This document shows, piece after piece, positions 51,169-60,436 of a stretch of 64,000 bases of DNA. The notes below the pieces were generated by a model. That model was not told the origin of the DNA and made no database searches. It saw nothing but the letters and a program-made list of their open reading frames with translations. Where the stretch lies: the NCBI RefSeq assembly GCF_040892545.1, contig NZ_CP156079.1:2329501-2393500 (forward strand), written 5' to 3'. How positions within the stretch are numbered: the stretch's first letter is position 1; each line of letters begins with the position of its first letter. The stretch is from Paracidovorax avenae (GTDB lineage Bacteria > Pseudomonadota > Gammaproteobacteria > Burkholderiales > Burkholderiaceae_C). The translations under genes and the position numbers were made by a program.

Positions 51169-52570
51169 GGCCGGCCGACGGGCCCCAGGCCGGCGCGCTG
51201 GCGAAAAGCGCGGCGGCGGGCGCGCACGGCTCCGGGTCGCGCGCGGGGTCCGTGAACGCTTCGCACCAGGCCACGATGGCGGCGGCCGCGGCATCGTCCA
51301 TGGCGGGCACGAAGTCGCGCATGCGCTGCTGCAGGCCGGCCCAGGTGTACGGGTCTTCAGGGTCGCCACGGCGCAGTTCGCGGTAGGCGCTGACCTGCCT
51401 GCCGTCCTGCAGCGTCGCCGTCACACGGGCCGGGCGGCGCTGGGGAAATGCTTGCTGGAATGCGTCCGACGGCACCACTTCCATGCGATCGGCCAGCGCA
51501 CGCAGCGCGGGGGAGCCGGGCTGCGGCGCTTCGGTGTCGGCGATGCCCAGCGCCCCCTTGTGCAGCAGCACCGCCAGCACATAGCGCAGGCAGAAGCTCG
51601 CTTCCGCCGGCTTCGCGGGCCAATGCACACCCGCGATCCTGAGGGCATGCGGAAACACTTCGATGCGCAGCGACTGCACGTCGGCGCCCGTGATGCCGTG
51701 CTCCGTCATCAGCGCCCGCGTCGCATCCAGGGGCGTGAACAGCATGGCGCAGGCAGGCCAGGCCTTGATGGTGGCGGTGTGCAGGCGCTCGGGCACATCG
51801 AGCCCGCCGCCCACCGCGTCCATCGGCCCATCGCCCGACAGCGCCGCGTACATGCCGCGCCGCCCGGTAAAGAAGGCCTGCGCCCCCGGCATGCCCGCGC
51901 GTGCGGCGCTGGCCGCCGCCATGCCGTTGCGCACGGCGAACGCGGGATGCAGCGACTTCGATGCATGCGCCCCGTCGTCCACCAGTTGCCAGAGGCCGGC
52001 CGCCTGGGTGGCGGCGATGCCCAGCGCATGGTGCAGGCGGTCCGGCTCCAGCCCCATCGCCATCCCCGCCGCCGCCGCGGCACCCACGGCGCCGGCGGTG
52101 GCGGTGGCATGGAACAGCCCCGCGTGCCCCGCGCCCAATGCTTCGCCCAGGCGCAGCGCCACCTCGTAGCCGGCGATGACCGCGCGGGCTGCCTGGGCAC
52201 GGGTGAGGCCCAGCGCCGGGGCCAGCGCGAGCACGGGCGTGATGGCGACCACCCCCGGGTGCAGCATGGCGGCGCGGTGGGCATCGTCGATCTCGCGCAG
52301 GTGCGCGATGGCTGCATTGGCGAAGGCCGCCCCCACCGGATGCGTGGCCGCGCCGCCGAACACTCGGGACGGGCCCGTGCCGGGCGACACTTCCATCGCG
52401 ATGCCGCGCATCGTGGCTGCTGCGGGCAGGTCGAGCGCCGCCAGGCCGGCGGTCGTCCAGTCCAGTAGTGCCTGTGCCAGGCGCTCGCGCGTGGCCGGAG
52501 ACAGGGGCCGCGACGACTGGTCGAACAGATGGGCGACAAGCCGTGCTTCCGGCAGGGAACTGGCGTGCAT
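51134..52570 (-). CDS. MmgE/PrpD family protein
   Basis: 478 residues. All-alpha N-domain with GPSRVFGGAATHPVGAAFAN, HPGVVAITPVLALAPALGLT, ATATAGAVGAAAAAGMAMGL and ASKSLHPAFAVRNGMAAASA; the HAS-lid region KAWPACAMLFTPLDATRAL is present. The family includes 2-methylcitrate dehydratase, cis-aconitate decarboxylase and iminodisuccinate epimerase, all acting on succinate-like carboxylates. Beside a fumarase-type lyase, the epimerase function is the closest precedent. Convergent with IclR (35-bp overlap), divergent from the persulfide dioxygenase-like gene across operator 2. Confidence 0.88.
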   Translation of the reverse strand: MHASSLPEARLVAHLFDQSSRPLSPATRERLAQALLDWTTAGLAALDLPAAATMRGIAMEVSPGTGPSRVFGGAATHPVGAAFANAAIAHLREIDDAHRAAMLHPGVVAITPVLALAPALGLTRAQAARAVIAGYEVALRLGEALGAGHAGLFHATATAGAVGAAAAAGMAMGLEPDRLHHALGIAATQAAGLWQLVDDGAHASKSLHPAFAVRNGMAAASAARAGMPGAQAFFTGRRGMYAALSGDGPMDAVGGGLDVPERLHTATIKAWPACAMLFTPLDATRALMTEHGITGADVQSLRIEVFPHALRIAGVHWPAKPAEASFCLRYVLAVLLHKGALGIADTEAPQPGSPALRALADRMEVVPSDAFQQAFPQRRPARVTATLQDGRQVSAYRELRRGDPEDPYTWAGLQQRMRDFVPAMDDAAAAAIVAWCEAFTDPARDPEPCAPAAALFASAPAWGPSAGPSPASRAAAGC

Positions 52571-52591
52571 AGAGCGTCTCCGGTGATTTTA

Positions 52592-52619
52592 TTGAATGAA
52601 ATATCTTTCATTGTATAAA
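52592..52619 (+). promoter_or_regulatory. Sigma-70-like promoter of the persulfide dioxygenase-like gene
   Basis: TTGAAT (52592-52597), 16 bp, TATAAA (52614-52619). The palindromic operator 2 fills the spacer, a classic layout for repression by steric block. Confidence 0.5.
52597..52610. promoter_or_regulatory. Probable IclR operator 2
   Basis: TGAAATATCTTTCA, with arms extending outward to AATGAAA/TTTCATT, lies between the divergent MmgE/PrpD and persulfide-dioxygenase-like genes. It is nearly identical to operator 1 (50331-50344), and no other copy was noticed nearby. Confidence 0.7.
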
Positions 52620-52645
52620 ATATGGCTTCCCAACGAGGATGCGCC

Positions 52646-53518
52646 ATGCCCCTTTCCGTCCAGCATTTCTTCGACAGCGCCACTTCCACGTTCTCTTACG
52701 TGGTGGACGACGGCGCCGGCCATTGCGCGGTGATCGACCCCGTCATGGGGTTCGACCAGAAGGCGGGGCGCACCGATTCCGGGCCCGCGGAGGCCGTGGC
52801 CGCCTATATCGCAGCCCATGGGCTGCAGGTGGACTGGCTGCTGGAAACCCACGCCCATGCGGACCACCTCTCGGCAGCGCCCTGGCTGCAGAAGCGCTTC
52901 GGCGGGCTGGTGGGCATCGGCGCCGGAATCACGCAGGTGCAGCGGGAGTTTCGCGGCATCTTCAACGCGACCGACCTGTCCACCGACGGCTCGCAGTTCG
53001 GGCACCTGTTCGCGGATGGCGAGACGTTCTCCATCGGGCGCCTGCAGGCCGTCGCCCTGCACGTGCCCGGCCACACCCCCGCCGACGTCGCCTACCGGAT
53101 CACCGGTCCTGGTGCGGGGGCCGATGCGGTGTTCGTGGGGGATACGCTGTTCATGCCCGACGTCGGCACCGCGCGCTGCGATTTCCCCGGTGGAGATGCC
53201 CGCACGCTGTTCCAGTCGGCGCGGCGCATCCTGGCGCTGCCGGCCGACACGCTGCTCTATCTCTGCCACGACTATCCGCCGGCAGGGCGGCAGGCCCGGT
53301 GCAGCACGACCGTCGCGCAGCAGCGGGCATCGAACATCCACGTGCGCGATGGTGTTCCCATGGACGAGTTCGTCGCGCGGCGCACCGAACGCGATGCCAC
53401 GCTGGGCCTCCCCGCGCTCATGCTGCCCTCGGTGCAGGTGAATATCCGGGCTGGCCACATGCCCCCGCCCGAAGCGAACGGCACGGCCTACCTGAAGATC
53501 CCCGTCAACCTGTTCTGA
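52646..53518 (+). CDS. MBL-fold persulfide dioxygenase-like hydrolase (ETHE1/Blh type)
   Basis: 290 residues. Metallo-beta-lactamase fold with the metal motif THAHADHLSAAPWLQ, further ligands in HVPGHTPADVAY, FVGDTLFMPDVGTARCDFPG, and CHDYPP. DVGTARCDFPGGD is typical of persulfide dioxygenases, which oxidise glutathione persulfide to sulfite, and not of glyoxalase II. AGGA eight bases upstream supports the ATG at 52646; an in-frame ATG at 52622 is the alternative. Together with the sulfurtransferase it would dispose of sulfane sulfur. Confidence 0.87.
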   Translation: MPLSVQHFFDSATSTFSYVVDDGAGHCAVIDPVMGFDQKAGRTDSGPAEAVAAYIAAHGLQVDWLLETHAHADHLSAAPWLQKRFGGLVGIGAGITQVQREFRGIFNATDLSTDGSQFGHLFADGETFSIGRLQAVALHVPGHTPADVAYRITGPGAGADAVFVGDTLFMPDVGTARCDFPGGDARTLFQSARRILALPADTLLYLCHDYPPAGRQARCSTTVAQQRASNIHVRDGVPMDEFVARRTERDATLGLPALMLPSVQVNIRAGHMPPPEANGTAYLKIPVNLF

Positions 53519-53581
53519 TCCACCGGGCTGCACGGTGGCTGCCGCGCTGCCCCGGGGAGCGGCGCACGCGTGCCGACGCTG

Positions 53582-55180
53582 CTAGCGCTTGCGGCCGCCG
53601 AACACGCTGCCCAGCACCCCGCGCAGGATCTCCTTGCCCAGCGAGGTGCCCATGGTGCGCACGGCCGAGCGGGCCATGGTCTGCACCAGCCCGTCCTTCT
53701 TGCCGCCACGCGGGCCCGTGGTGCCGAACAGCACGTCGTTCAGGCCCCCGAGCAGGCCGCCGTCGCCGGAGGAAGCCCCGGCGCTTCCCGTGCCGTCCTT
53801 GCCGCCGGCCGGCGCCTGCACGGCATCGCCGGTGCGGCCGCGCAGCTTCTCGTAGGCCGATTCGCGGTCCACCATCTTTTCATAGACGCCCGCCACCAGC
53901 GATTGCGCCATCAGCGCCTGGCGCTGCTGCGGGGTGATCGGCCCGATCTGGCTGCCGGGCGGCAGCACGAAGACCCGCTCGGTGGGCCCGGGGCGGCCCT
54001 TGGCGTCCAGCAGGCTGACCAGCGCCTCGCCCACGGCCAGCTCGGTGATGGCGGCCTCGATGTCCAGCCCGGGCTGGGGACGCATGGTGGTGGCCGTGGC
54101 CTTCACTGCCTTCTGGTCGCGCGGCGTGAAGGCGCGCAGCGCATGCTGCACGCGGTTGCCGAGCTGGGCCAGCACGCTGTCGGGAATGTCCAGCGGGTTC
54201 TGGGTCACGAAATACACGCCCACGCCCTTGGAGCGCACCAGCCGCACCACCAGCTCGATGCGCTCGACCAGCACCTTGGGCGCCTCGTTGAAGAGCAGGT
54301 GGGCCTCGTCGAAGAAGAACACCAGCTTCGGCTGGTCCGGATCGCCGATCTCGGGCAGCTGCTCGAAGAGTTCGGACAGCATCCAGAGCAGGAAGGTGGC
54401 ATAGAGGCGCGGCGACTGCATCAGCTTGTCGGCGGCGAGGATGTTGACGACGCCCATCTGCCGCGCCGAGCCGCCTCTAGGGGCAGATGCACCCCCTTGG
54501 GGGGGCGACGCCGCAGGCGTCTCGGGGGCTGCATTCACATCCATGGTCTGCATCAGGTCGTTGATGTCGAGCATCGGCTCGCCGAAGAACCGGTCGCCGC
54601 CCTGTGCCTCGATCTGCAGCAGCCCGCGCTGGATGGCGCCCACGCTGGCGGCGCTGATGTTCCCGTACTCGGTGGTGAATTCCTTCGCGTTCTCGCCCAC
54701 GTGGGCGAGCATGGCGCGCAGGTCCTTCAGGTCGAGCAGCAGCAGGCCGTTGTCGTCGGCGATCTTGAAGACGATGTTGAGCACGCCCAGCTGCGTCTCG
54801 TTCAGGCCCAGCATGCGGCCGAGCAGCAGCGGCCCCATGTCGGAGATGGTGGCGCGCACGGGGTGGCCCTGCTCGCCGAACACGTCCCAGAGCGTGGTGG
54901 GGCAGGCGAGGGGCTCCGGCAGGGGCAGGCCGCGCTCGGCCAGGGTGGCGGCCATCTTCTCGCCGATGCGGCCGGGCTGGCTGATGCCGGTCAGGTCGCC
55001 CTTCACGTCGGCCATGAACACCGGCACGCCGATGCGGGAAAACCCTTCGGCGAGGGTCTGCAGGGTGACCGTCTTGCCGGTGCCGGTGGCACCCGTGATG
55101 AGCCCGTGGCGGTTGGCCAGCGCGGGCAGCAGGTGGCATTCGGCGGTGTCGTGCTTCGCAATCAGGATCGGTTCGGCCAT
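53582..55180 (-). CDS. HerA-like ATPase of the DUF853/YjgR family
   Basis: 532 residues. Walker [17 protein letters not shown] near 27, Walker [14 protein letters not shown], and [16 protein letters not shown] as sensor region, as in E. coli YjgR. Role unknown; HerA relatives are DNA translocases. About 22 extra residues ([20 protein letters not shown], about 214-236) lie where relatives pass directly from LMQTMD to [13 protein letters not shown]. They are encoded by a GC-rich repeat inserted in frame (see 54491). Divergent from yebC. Confidence 0.9.
   Translation of the reverse strand: MAEPILIAKHDTAECHLLPALANRHGLITGATGTGKTVTLQTLAEGFSRIGVPVFMADVKGDLTGISQPGRIGEKMAATLAERGLPLPEPLACPTTLWDVFGEQGHPVRATISDMGPLLLGRMLGLNETQLGVLNIVFKIADDNGLLLLDLKDLRAMLAHVGENAKEFTTEYGNISAASVGAIQRGLLQIEAQGGDRFFGEPMLDINDLMQTMDVNAAPETPAASPPQGGASAPRGGSARQMGVVNILAADKLMQSPRLYATFLLWMLSELFEQLPEIGDPDQPKLVFFFDEAHLLFNEAPKVLVERIELVVRLVRSKGVGVYFVTQNPLDIPDSVLAQLGNRVQHALRAFTPRDQKAVKATATTMRPQPGLDIEAAITELAVGEALVSLLDAKGRPGPTERVFVLPPGSQIGPITPQQRQALMAQSLVAGVYEKMVDRESAYEKLRGRTGDAVQAPAGGKDGTGSAGASSGDGGLLGGLNDVLFGTTGPRGGKKDGLVQTMARSAVRTMGTSLGKEILRGVLGSVFGGRKR
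54491..54525. repeat. GC-rich palindromic repeat inserted in frame in the HerA-like gene
   Basis: CCCCC-TT-GGGGG (54492-54503) and GACGCC-GCA-GGCGTC (54507-54521) are adjacent perfect palindromes, followed by GGGGG. This resembles the intergenic repeats of Comamonadaceae. Here it is translated as a Pro/Ala/Gly-rich loop without breaking the frame. Confidence 0.6.
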
Positions 55181-55254
55181 GGCTGGGGAGAGTCAAAAGT
55201 AAAATCGCGTCCGACCGGTAGATTAATCGATAGACACAACAGCAAGGACTCCCT

Positions 55255-55974
55255 GTGGCAGGACACAGCAAATGGGCCAATATCCAGCACCGCAAGGGGC
55301 GGCAGGATGAAAAGCGCGGCAAGATCTGGACCCGGATCATTCGCGAGATCACCGTGGCCGCGCGCGCCGGCGGCGGCGACGTCTCGGCCAACCCGCGCCT
55401 GCGGCTGGCCATCGACAAGGCCAAGGCCGCCAACATGCCGGCCGACCGCATCAAGTACAACATCGACAAGGCCACCGGCAACGCCGAAGGCCTGACCTAC
55501 GAAGAGATCCGCTACGAAGGCTACGGCATCGGCGGCGCGGCCATCATCGTGGACACGATGACCGACAACCGCGTGCGCACCGTGGCCGAGGTGCGCCACG
55601 CGTTCAGCAAGTACGGCGGCAACATGGGCACGGAAGGCTCGGTGGCCTTCCAGTTCAAGCACGTGGGCCAGCTCATCTTCGCCCCCGGCACCAGCGAGGA
55701 CAAGGTCATGGAAGTGGCCCTGGAGGCCGGTGCCGAAGACGTGGTGACGGACGAGGACGGCGCCATCGAGGTGCTCACCGCGCCCGGCGACTTCGAGGCC
55801 GTGAAGAACGCCCTGGAGGCCGCGGGCCTGACGCCCGATGCCGCCGACGTGACCATGCGCCCCGACGTCACCATCGACCTGGCCGGCGAGGACGCCGAGC
55901 GCATGCAGAAGCTCCTGGACGTGATCGAGGACCTCGACGACGTGCAGGAGGTTTATCACAACGCCGCGCTCTGA
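55255..55974 (+). CDS. yebC: YebC/PmpR-family transcriptional or translational regulator
   Basis: 239 residues, full length: [20 protein letters not shown] at the start, [20 protein letters not shown] and the C-terminal domain ending [20 protein letters not shown]. YebC proteins bind DNA and were more recently linked to relief of ribosome stalling at proline stretches. The GTG at 55255 gives the conserved N-terminus. Followed by purD after 23 bp, likely in one transcript. Confidence 0.94.
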   Translation: MAGHSKWANIQHRKGRQDEKRGKIWTRIIREITVAARAGGGDVSANPRLRLAIDKAKAANMPADRIKYNIDKATGNAEGLTYEEIRYEGYGIGGAAIIVDTMTDNRVRTVAEVRHAFSKYGGNMGTEGSVAFQFKHVGQLIFAPGTSEDKVMEVALEAGAEDVVTDEDGAIEVLTAPGDFEAVKNALEAAGLTPDAADVTMRPDVTIDLAGEDAERMQKLLDVIEDLDDVQEVYHNAAL

Positions 55975-55997
55975 GCGACGAGGCACCCGGACACCCC

Positions 55998-57278
55998 ATG
56001 AAAGTTCTTGTCATCGGAGGCGGCGGCCGTGAACACGCAATGGCCTGGAAGCTCTCGCAGTCTCCCAAGGTCACCAAGGTCTACGTGGCCCCCGGCAACG
56101 GCGGCACCGCCCTCAATTCCAAGCTGGAAAACATTCCCGTGACCGACGTGCGCGCGCTGCGCGCGTGGGCGCAGGAACAGAAGATCCAGCTCACCGTGGT
56201 CGGCCCCGAGGCGCCCCTGGCCGCCGGCGTGGTGGACGAGTTCCGCGCGCACGGCCTGCGCATCTTCGGCCCCACGAAGGCCGCCGCGCAGCTGGAAAGC
56301 TCCAAGGCCTTCTCCAAGGCCTTCATGCGCCGCCACGGCATTCCCACCGCCGACTACGACACCTTCACCGATCCTGCGCTGGCCCATGCCTTCATCGACC
56401 GCCTGGGCGCGCCCATCGTGGTCAAGGCCGACGGCCTGGCCGCCGGCAAGGGCGTGGTCGTGGCCATGACCGCGCAGGAGGCCCACGACGCGGTGGACTT
56501 CATGCTCGTGGACAACAAGTACGGCGTGAGCCACAACGAGGGTGGCGCGCGCGTGGTGATCGAGCAGTTCCTCGAAGGCGAGGAGGCGAGCTTCATCGTG
56601 CTGTGCGACGGCAAGAACGTCGCCGCGCTGGCCACCAGCCAGGACCACAAGCGCCTGAAGGACGGCGACCAGGGCCCGAACACGGGCGGCATGGGCGCGT
56701 ATTCGCCCGCACCGGTGGTCACGGCCGACGTGCATGCGCGCGCCATGCGCGAGATCATCCTGCCCACCATCCGCGGCATGGAAAAGGACGGCATCCCCTA
56801 TACGGGCTTCCTGTATGCCGGCCTGATGATCGACGCCAAGGGCCATCCCAAGACGCTGGAGTTCAACTGCCGCATGGGCGACCCGGAGACCCAGCCCATC
56901 CTCATGCGCCTCAAGAGCGACCTGGTGGACGTGCTGGGCGCCGGCGTGGACGGCAAGCTCGACCAGGTCGAGCTGCAGTGGGACCGCCGCCCCGCGCTGG
57001 GCGTGGTCATGGCCGCCCACGGCTACCCGGACAGCCCCCGCAAGGGCGACGCGATCACCGGCCTGCCGGCGGATGCCGACGACGCCATGGTGTTCCATGC
57101 CGGCACCGAACTGCAGGACGGCGTGGTGCGCACCACCGGCGGCCGCGTGCTCTGCGTGACGGCGCTGGCCGACAGCGTGAAGCTGGCGCAGCAGCGCGTC
57201 TATGACGTGGCGCGCGGCATCCACTTCGACGGCGCGCAGTACCGCCGCGACATCGGCCACCGGGCGGTCAAGAACTGA
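55998..57278 (+). CDS. purD: Phosphoribosylamine-glycine ligase
   Basis: Second step of purine synthesis, joining glycine to phosphoribosylamine with ATP. 426 residues. N-domain [21 protein letters not shown]-grasp [38 protein letters not shown] binds metal; the C-terminal domain is complete. Its stop overlaps the hemF start by one base (TGATG), coupling translation. Confidence 0.97.
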   Translation: MKVLVIGGGGREHAMAWKLSQSPKVTKVYVAPGNGGTALNSKLENIPVTDVRALRAWAQEQKIQLTVVGPEAPLAAGVVDEFRAHGLRIFGPTKAAAQLESSKAFSKAFMRRHGIPTADYDTFTDPALAHAFIDRLGAPIVVKADGLAAGKGVVVAMTAQEAHDAVDFMLVDNKYGVSHNEGGARVVIEQFLEGEEASFIVLCDGKNVAALATSQDHKRLKDGDQGPNTGGMGAYSPAPVVTADVHARAMREIILPTIRGMEKDGIPYTGFLYAGLMIDAKGHPKTLEFNCRMGDPETQPILMRLKSDLVDVLGAGVDGKLDQVELQWDRRPALGVVMAAHGYPDSPRKGDAITGLPADADDAMVFHAGTELQDGVVRTTGGRVLCVTALADSVKLAQQRVYDVARGIHFDGAQYRRDIGHRAVKN

Positions 57279-58249
57279 TGGCCACGGCTTCCGGAACGGG
57301 GCGCGCCCCGGGCGTTTCCGCGCCGCCGGCGGATGCGGCCGAGCGCGTGCGCGCCTACCTGGTGGACCTGCAGTCGCGCATCACCAATGCGATCGAGAGC
57401 GTCGAGGGGCAGGTCGGTGCGCGCTTCCTCTCCGACGCATGGAGCAAGGCCCCGGGCGAGCCGCTGCAGGGCGACGGCATCACCCGCATCCTCGAGGGCG
57501 GGCGCGTGTTCGAGCGCGCGGGCTGCGGCTTCTCGCACGTGCGCGGCGCCGCGCTGCCGCCCTCGGCCACGCAGCACCGGCCCGAGCTGGCCGGCGCGCC
57601 GTTCGAGGCCATGGGCGTGTCGCTGGTGTTCCACCCGCTCAACCCCTACGTGCCCACGGTGCACATGAACGTGCGCATGATCGCCGCGGCGCGCGACGGG
57701 CAGCCGCCCGTGTGCTGGTTCGGCGGCGGCATGGACCTCACGCCCTATTACGGCTTCGAGGAAGACGCGGTGCATTTCCACCGCAGCTGCCGCGACGCGG
57801 TCTATCCGTTCGGCGAAGGGCTCTACCTGCGCTTCAAGCGGTGGTGCGACGAGTACTTCTACCTCAAGCACCGCGACGAGCAGCGCGGCATCGGCGGCAT
57901 CTTCTTCGACGACTTCTCCGAACTGGGCTTCGACCGCAGCCTGGCGATGATGCAGTCGGTGGGCGATGCGTTCCTGGGCGCCTACCTGCCGATCGTGCAA
58001 CGGCGCCAGGGCATCTACTTCGGCGACCGCGAGCGCTCCTTCCAGTGCTACCGGCGCGGCCGCTACGTCGAGTTCAACCTCGTCTGGGACCGCGGCACGC
58101 ATTTCGGGCTGCAGTCCGGCGGGCGCACCGAGTCGATCCTGCTGTCCATGCCGCCCCTGGCGGGCTGGGCGTACCAGCGGCAGGACGCCCCGGGCACGCC
58201 CGAAGCCGAGCTGACGCGGCGCTTCCTCGTGCGGCGCGACTGGCTGTGA
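57278..58249 (+). CDS. hemF: Oxygen-dependent coproporphyrinogen III oxidase
   Basis: Converts coproporphyrinogen III to protoporphyrinogen IX in heme synthesis, using O2. 323 residues. [60 protein letters not shown] and [17 protein letters not shown] are the family motifs. ATG 57278 overlaps the purD stop. In many relatives nadD follows next; here it does not. Confidence 0.97.
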   Translation: MATASGTGRAPGVSAPPADAAERVRAYLVDLQSRITNAIESVEGQVGARFLSDAWSKAPGEPLQGDGITRILEGGRVFERAGCGFSHVRGAALPPSATQHRPELAGAPFEAMGVSLVFHPLNPYVPTVHMNVRMIAAARDGQPPVCWFGGGMDLTPYYGFEEDAVHFHRSCRDAVYPFGEGLYLRFKRWCDEYFYLKHRDEQRGIGGIFFDDFSELGFDRSLAMMQSVGDAFLGAYLPIVQRRQGIYFGDRERSFQCYRRGRYVEFNLVWDRGTHFGLQSGGRTESILLSMPPLAGWAYQRQDAPGTPEAELTRRFLVRRDWL

Positions 58250-58281
58250 GGCGCCGCCGCATGCCCCCGGGGAGGGCGCAA

Positions 58282-58300
58282 AGCTATAATTTCAATAGCT
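58282..58300. repeat. Short palindromic repeat in the hemF-rsfS gap
   Basis: AGCTAT (58282-58287) / ATAGCT (58295-58300) in the 196-bp gap, with a TATAAT hexamer at 58285-58290. Similar AGCTAT-type dyads followed by GCTTGCGC-like sequence recur in Acidovorax and relatives (recalled, not searched). The gap holds no gene and no recognisable nadD remains. Confidence 0.45.
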
Positions 58301-58385
58301 GCCTGCGCCCACCTCGCAACGGTACCAGGCGCCAGACATTCCCCAACCCCGCTGCGGTGGCGCATTCCGTGCCCGCAGCGCTCCA

Positions 58386-58415
58386 TTGGCTCCCGCGCGG
58401 GTTGCGCGCTATATT
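58386..58415 (+). promoter_or_regulatory. Sigma-70-like promoter of rsfS
   Basis: TTGGCT (58386-58391), 18 bp, TATATT (58410-58415), 30 bp before the rsfS ATG. It indicates that rsfS does not depend on read-through from hemF. Confidence 0.45.
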
Positions 58416-58445
58416 GCCTCTCACCCCCAACATTTCCCGTCCCTG

Positions 58446-59252
58446 ATGACCACCTCCACCCGTTCGGAATCCGCCGCCAAGAAGGACGTCACGAAACTCC
58501 AGCGCGCCATCGTCGATGGCCTGGAGGACGTCAAGGCGCAAGACATCCAGGTGTTCAACACCGAGAAGCTGTCGCCGCTCTTCGAGCGGGTCATCGTGGC
58601 GTCGGGCACGTCCAACCGGCAGACCAAGGCCCTGGCCGCCAGCGTGCGCGACGCGGTGCGCGAGGCGGGCTTCCCCAAGCCCCGTACCGAGGGCGAGGAC
58701 AACGGCGAATGGATCATCGTGGACTGCGGCGCCGCCGTGGCCCACATCATGCAGCCGGCCATCCGCCAGTACTACCGCCTGGAAGAGATCTGGGGCGAGA
58801 CGCCGGTGCGCCTGAAGCTCGGCGCCGCCAAGCCCGTGAAGGCCGCCGAATCCGGCGATGCCGCACCCGCGAAGAAGAAGGCCGCGCCGCGCAAGAAGGC
58901 CGCGGCGGCCGAAGCGGAAGTGCCGGCGCGCAAGCCGGGCCGCAGCAAGGCTGCCGCCGCTGCCCCCGCTCCGGCTCCCGCCAGGAAGGCTGCCGGCAAG
59001 GTCGCACCCGTGAAGGCCGCTGCTGCCAAGGCTCCGGCCAAGGCCCCCGCCAAGGCACCGGCGAAAACCGCCGCCGGCAAGTCGCCCGCAGCCAGGTCCG
59101 CGGCACCGAAGGTGAAGACCGTGGTCGTGAAGCCGGTGGCCCGCAAGCCCGCAGCCAAGTCCGCTGCCGCCAGGAAGGCGCCCTCGGCCCGTCCGGCCGC
59201 ACCGCGCGCGGCCGCCGCTAAAAAAGCCCCGGCCCGCAAGAAGGCCGGCTGA
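58446..59252 (+). CDS. rsfS: Ribosome silencing factor RsfS with a long Lys/Ala-rich tail
   Basis: 268 residues. Residues about 10-118 are the RsfS/Iojap domain (KLQRAIVDGLEDVKAQDIQV, GTSNRQTKALAASVRDAVRE, WIIVDCGAAVAHIMQPAIRQ), which binds uL14 and blocks subunit joining. The normal protein stops near 115-120 residues. Here about 150 residues of Lys/Ala/Pro repeats follow (PAKKKAAPRKKAAAAEAE, AKAPAKAPAKAPAKTA), like histone H1, HC2 or AlgP, so it would bind nucleic acid unspecifically. ATG 58446 matches the domain start. Confidence 0.92.
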   Translation: MTTSTRSESAAKKDVTKLQRAIVDGLEDVKAQDIQVFNTEKLSPLFERVIVASGTSNRQTKALAASVRDAVREAGFPKPRTEGEDNGEWIIVDCGAAVAHIMQPAIRQYYRLEEIWGETPVRLKLGAAKPVKAAESGDAAPAKKKAAPRKKAAAAEAEVPARKPGRSKAAAAAPAPAPARKAAGKVAPVKAAAAKAPAKAPAKAPAKTAAGKSPAARSAAPKVKTVVVKPVARKPAAKSAAARKAPSARPAAPRAAAAKKAPARKKAG

Positions 59253-59332
59253 GTGAGCAGGCAGGCGGGCATGCCGCCCGGGGTACGGCGCATGCGCCGG
59301 ATTCCGGCAGGGTGCCCGCGGAGCATTGACCG

Positions 59333-59800
59333 ATGAAACTGCTCATCGTGGCCGTGGGCCAGCGCGTACCCGATTGGGCGCAGACCGCCTACGACGACTA
59401 TGCCAAGCGGTTCCCACCCGAACTGAAGGTGGAGCTCAAGGCCGTCAAGACCGAGCCGCGCGGCTCCAAGACGCTGGAAACCCTCTACGCCGCCGAACGC
59501 GAGCGCATCGAGGCCGCCATCCCGCGCGGCACGCGCATCGTGGCGCTCGACGAGCGCGGCACCTCGCTCACCACCAAGGCCCTGGCCGCCCGCCTCAAGG
59601 ACTGGCAGCTGGGCGGCGACGCTGTGGCGCTGGTCATCGGCGGCCCCGACGGGCTCGACCCGGCCTTCCGCCAGGCCGCGCACGAACGCATCCGCCTCTC
59701 AGACCTCACGCTGCCGCATGCGATGGTGCGGGTGCTGCTGATCGAGCAGCTTTACCGCGCGTGGTCCGTGAACGCGGGCCATCCCTACCACCGGGAATAG
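59333..59800 (+). CDS. rlmH: 23S rRNA pseudouridine-1915 N3-methyltransferase
   Basis: 155 residues, full length SPOUT methyltransferase. [20 protein letters not shown] at the start, [20 protein letters not shown] as the SAM-binding knot, and [20 protein letters not shown] at the end. Methylates pseudouridine 1915 in helix 69 on assembled ribosomes. Downstream of rsfS, its usual neighbour. Its 3' end overlaps the convergent GNAT gene by 95 bp. Confidence 0.97.
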   Translation: MKLLIVAVGQRVPDWAQTAYDDYAKRFPPELKVELKAVKTEPRGSKTLETLYAAERERIEAAIPRGTRIVALDERGTSLTTKALAARLKDWQLGGDAVALVIGGPDGLDPAFRQAAHERIRLSDLTLPHAMVRVLLIEQLYRAWSVNAGHPYHRE

Positions 59801-60338
59801 CCTCCGCGCAGCGGCGCCAGACCTGCATCGCATGCGTCTTTCCGCCGCAGGTTTCCCCCCCGGGCAGGTCGCCCTGCAGGACGAAGCCCGCATGCCGCAG
59901 CAGCGCCAGCGAAGCGGCATTGTCCGCATGCACGTGCGCATCCAGGTGCCGCAGCCCGAAACCCAGGAAGCAGCCGCGCAGCAGCGCCTCCAGCGCCTCG
60001 CGCATGAAGCCGTGCCGCTGGTGGGGGCGGGCGATCTCGTAGCCGACCTGCGCCGTCCGCTCCACCGGGTCCCAGCCCTTGAGCTGGCAGAGCCCTATCA
60101 GGCCCGGTGCATCGCGCCGCTCGATCGCCCAGCAGATGTCGGGCACGGGCTTGCGGCCGATCATCACCATCCAGGCGGCGAACACCTCGGCGGCCTCCAG
60201 GTCGGCCAGCGGCGCGTAGCCGATCCAGGTACCCGGCGCGCGGGCATCGCTCATCGCGAGCAGGGCGGGGGCGTCCTCGAGGACGACGGGGCGCAGGTGC
60301 AGGCGCTCGGTGTGGAAGCTGGGCAGGCCATCGGACAT
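59706..60338 (-). CDS. GNAT-family N-acetyltransferase, RimJ-like
   Basis: 210 residues. [20 protein letters not shown] at the start and [20 protein letters not shown] as the acetyl-CoA-binding motif, then [18 protein letters not shown]. Target unknown. The C-terminal 30 residues, encoded opposite the rlmH end, are not conserved and may be a recent extension. Start taken at 60338; an ATG at 60347 would add three residues. Sits between rlmH and maf on the other strand. Confidence 0.85.
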   Translation of the reverse strand: MSDGLPSFHTERLHLRPVVLEDAPALLAMSDARAPGTWIGYAPLADLEAAEVFAAWMVMIGRKPVPDICWAIERRDAPGLIGLCQLKGWDPVERTAQVGYEIARPHQRHGFMREALEALLRGCFLGFGLRHLDAHVHADNAASLALLRHAGFVLQGDLPGGETCGGKTHAMQVWRRCAEAIPGGRDGPRSRTTRGKAARSAAPAPSHAAA

Positions 60339-60436
60339 GCCCGGCATCTTCGCGCCGGCCGGCCGCGTGCCCGCGCGGCCATCCGATGCCATGCACCGCC
60401 GCGCGAAACAGCCCCGGCATCCGCTATCCTGCCGCC

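Noticed and set aside
52622..52646. Upstream ATG for the persulfide dioxygenase-like gene
   Set aside because: It lies three bases after the -10 element, leaving no room for a transcript start before it; the ATG at 52646 has a ribosome binding site.
58940..59240. Repetitive DNA read as a possible CRISPR or tandem array
   Set aside because: It is codon-level repetition of Lys/Ala/Pro in the RsfS tail; units are short and irregular with no spacers.
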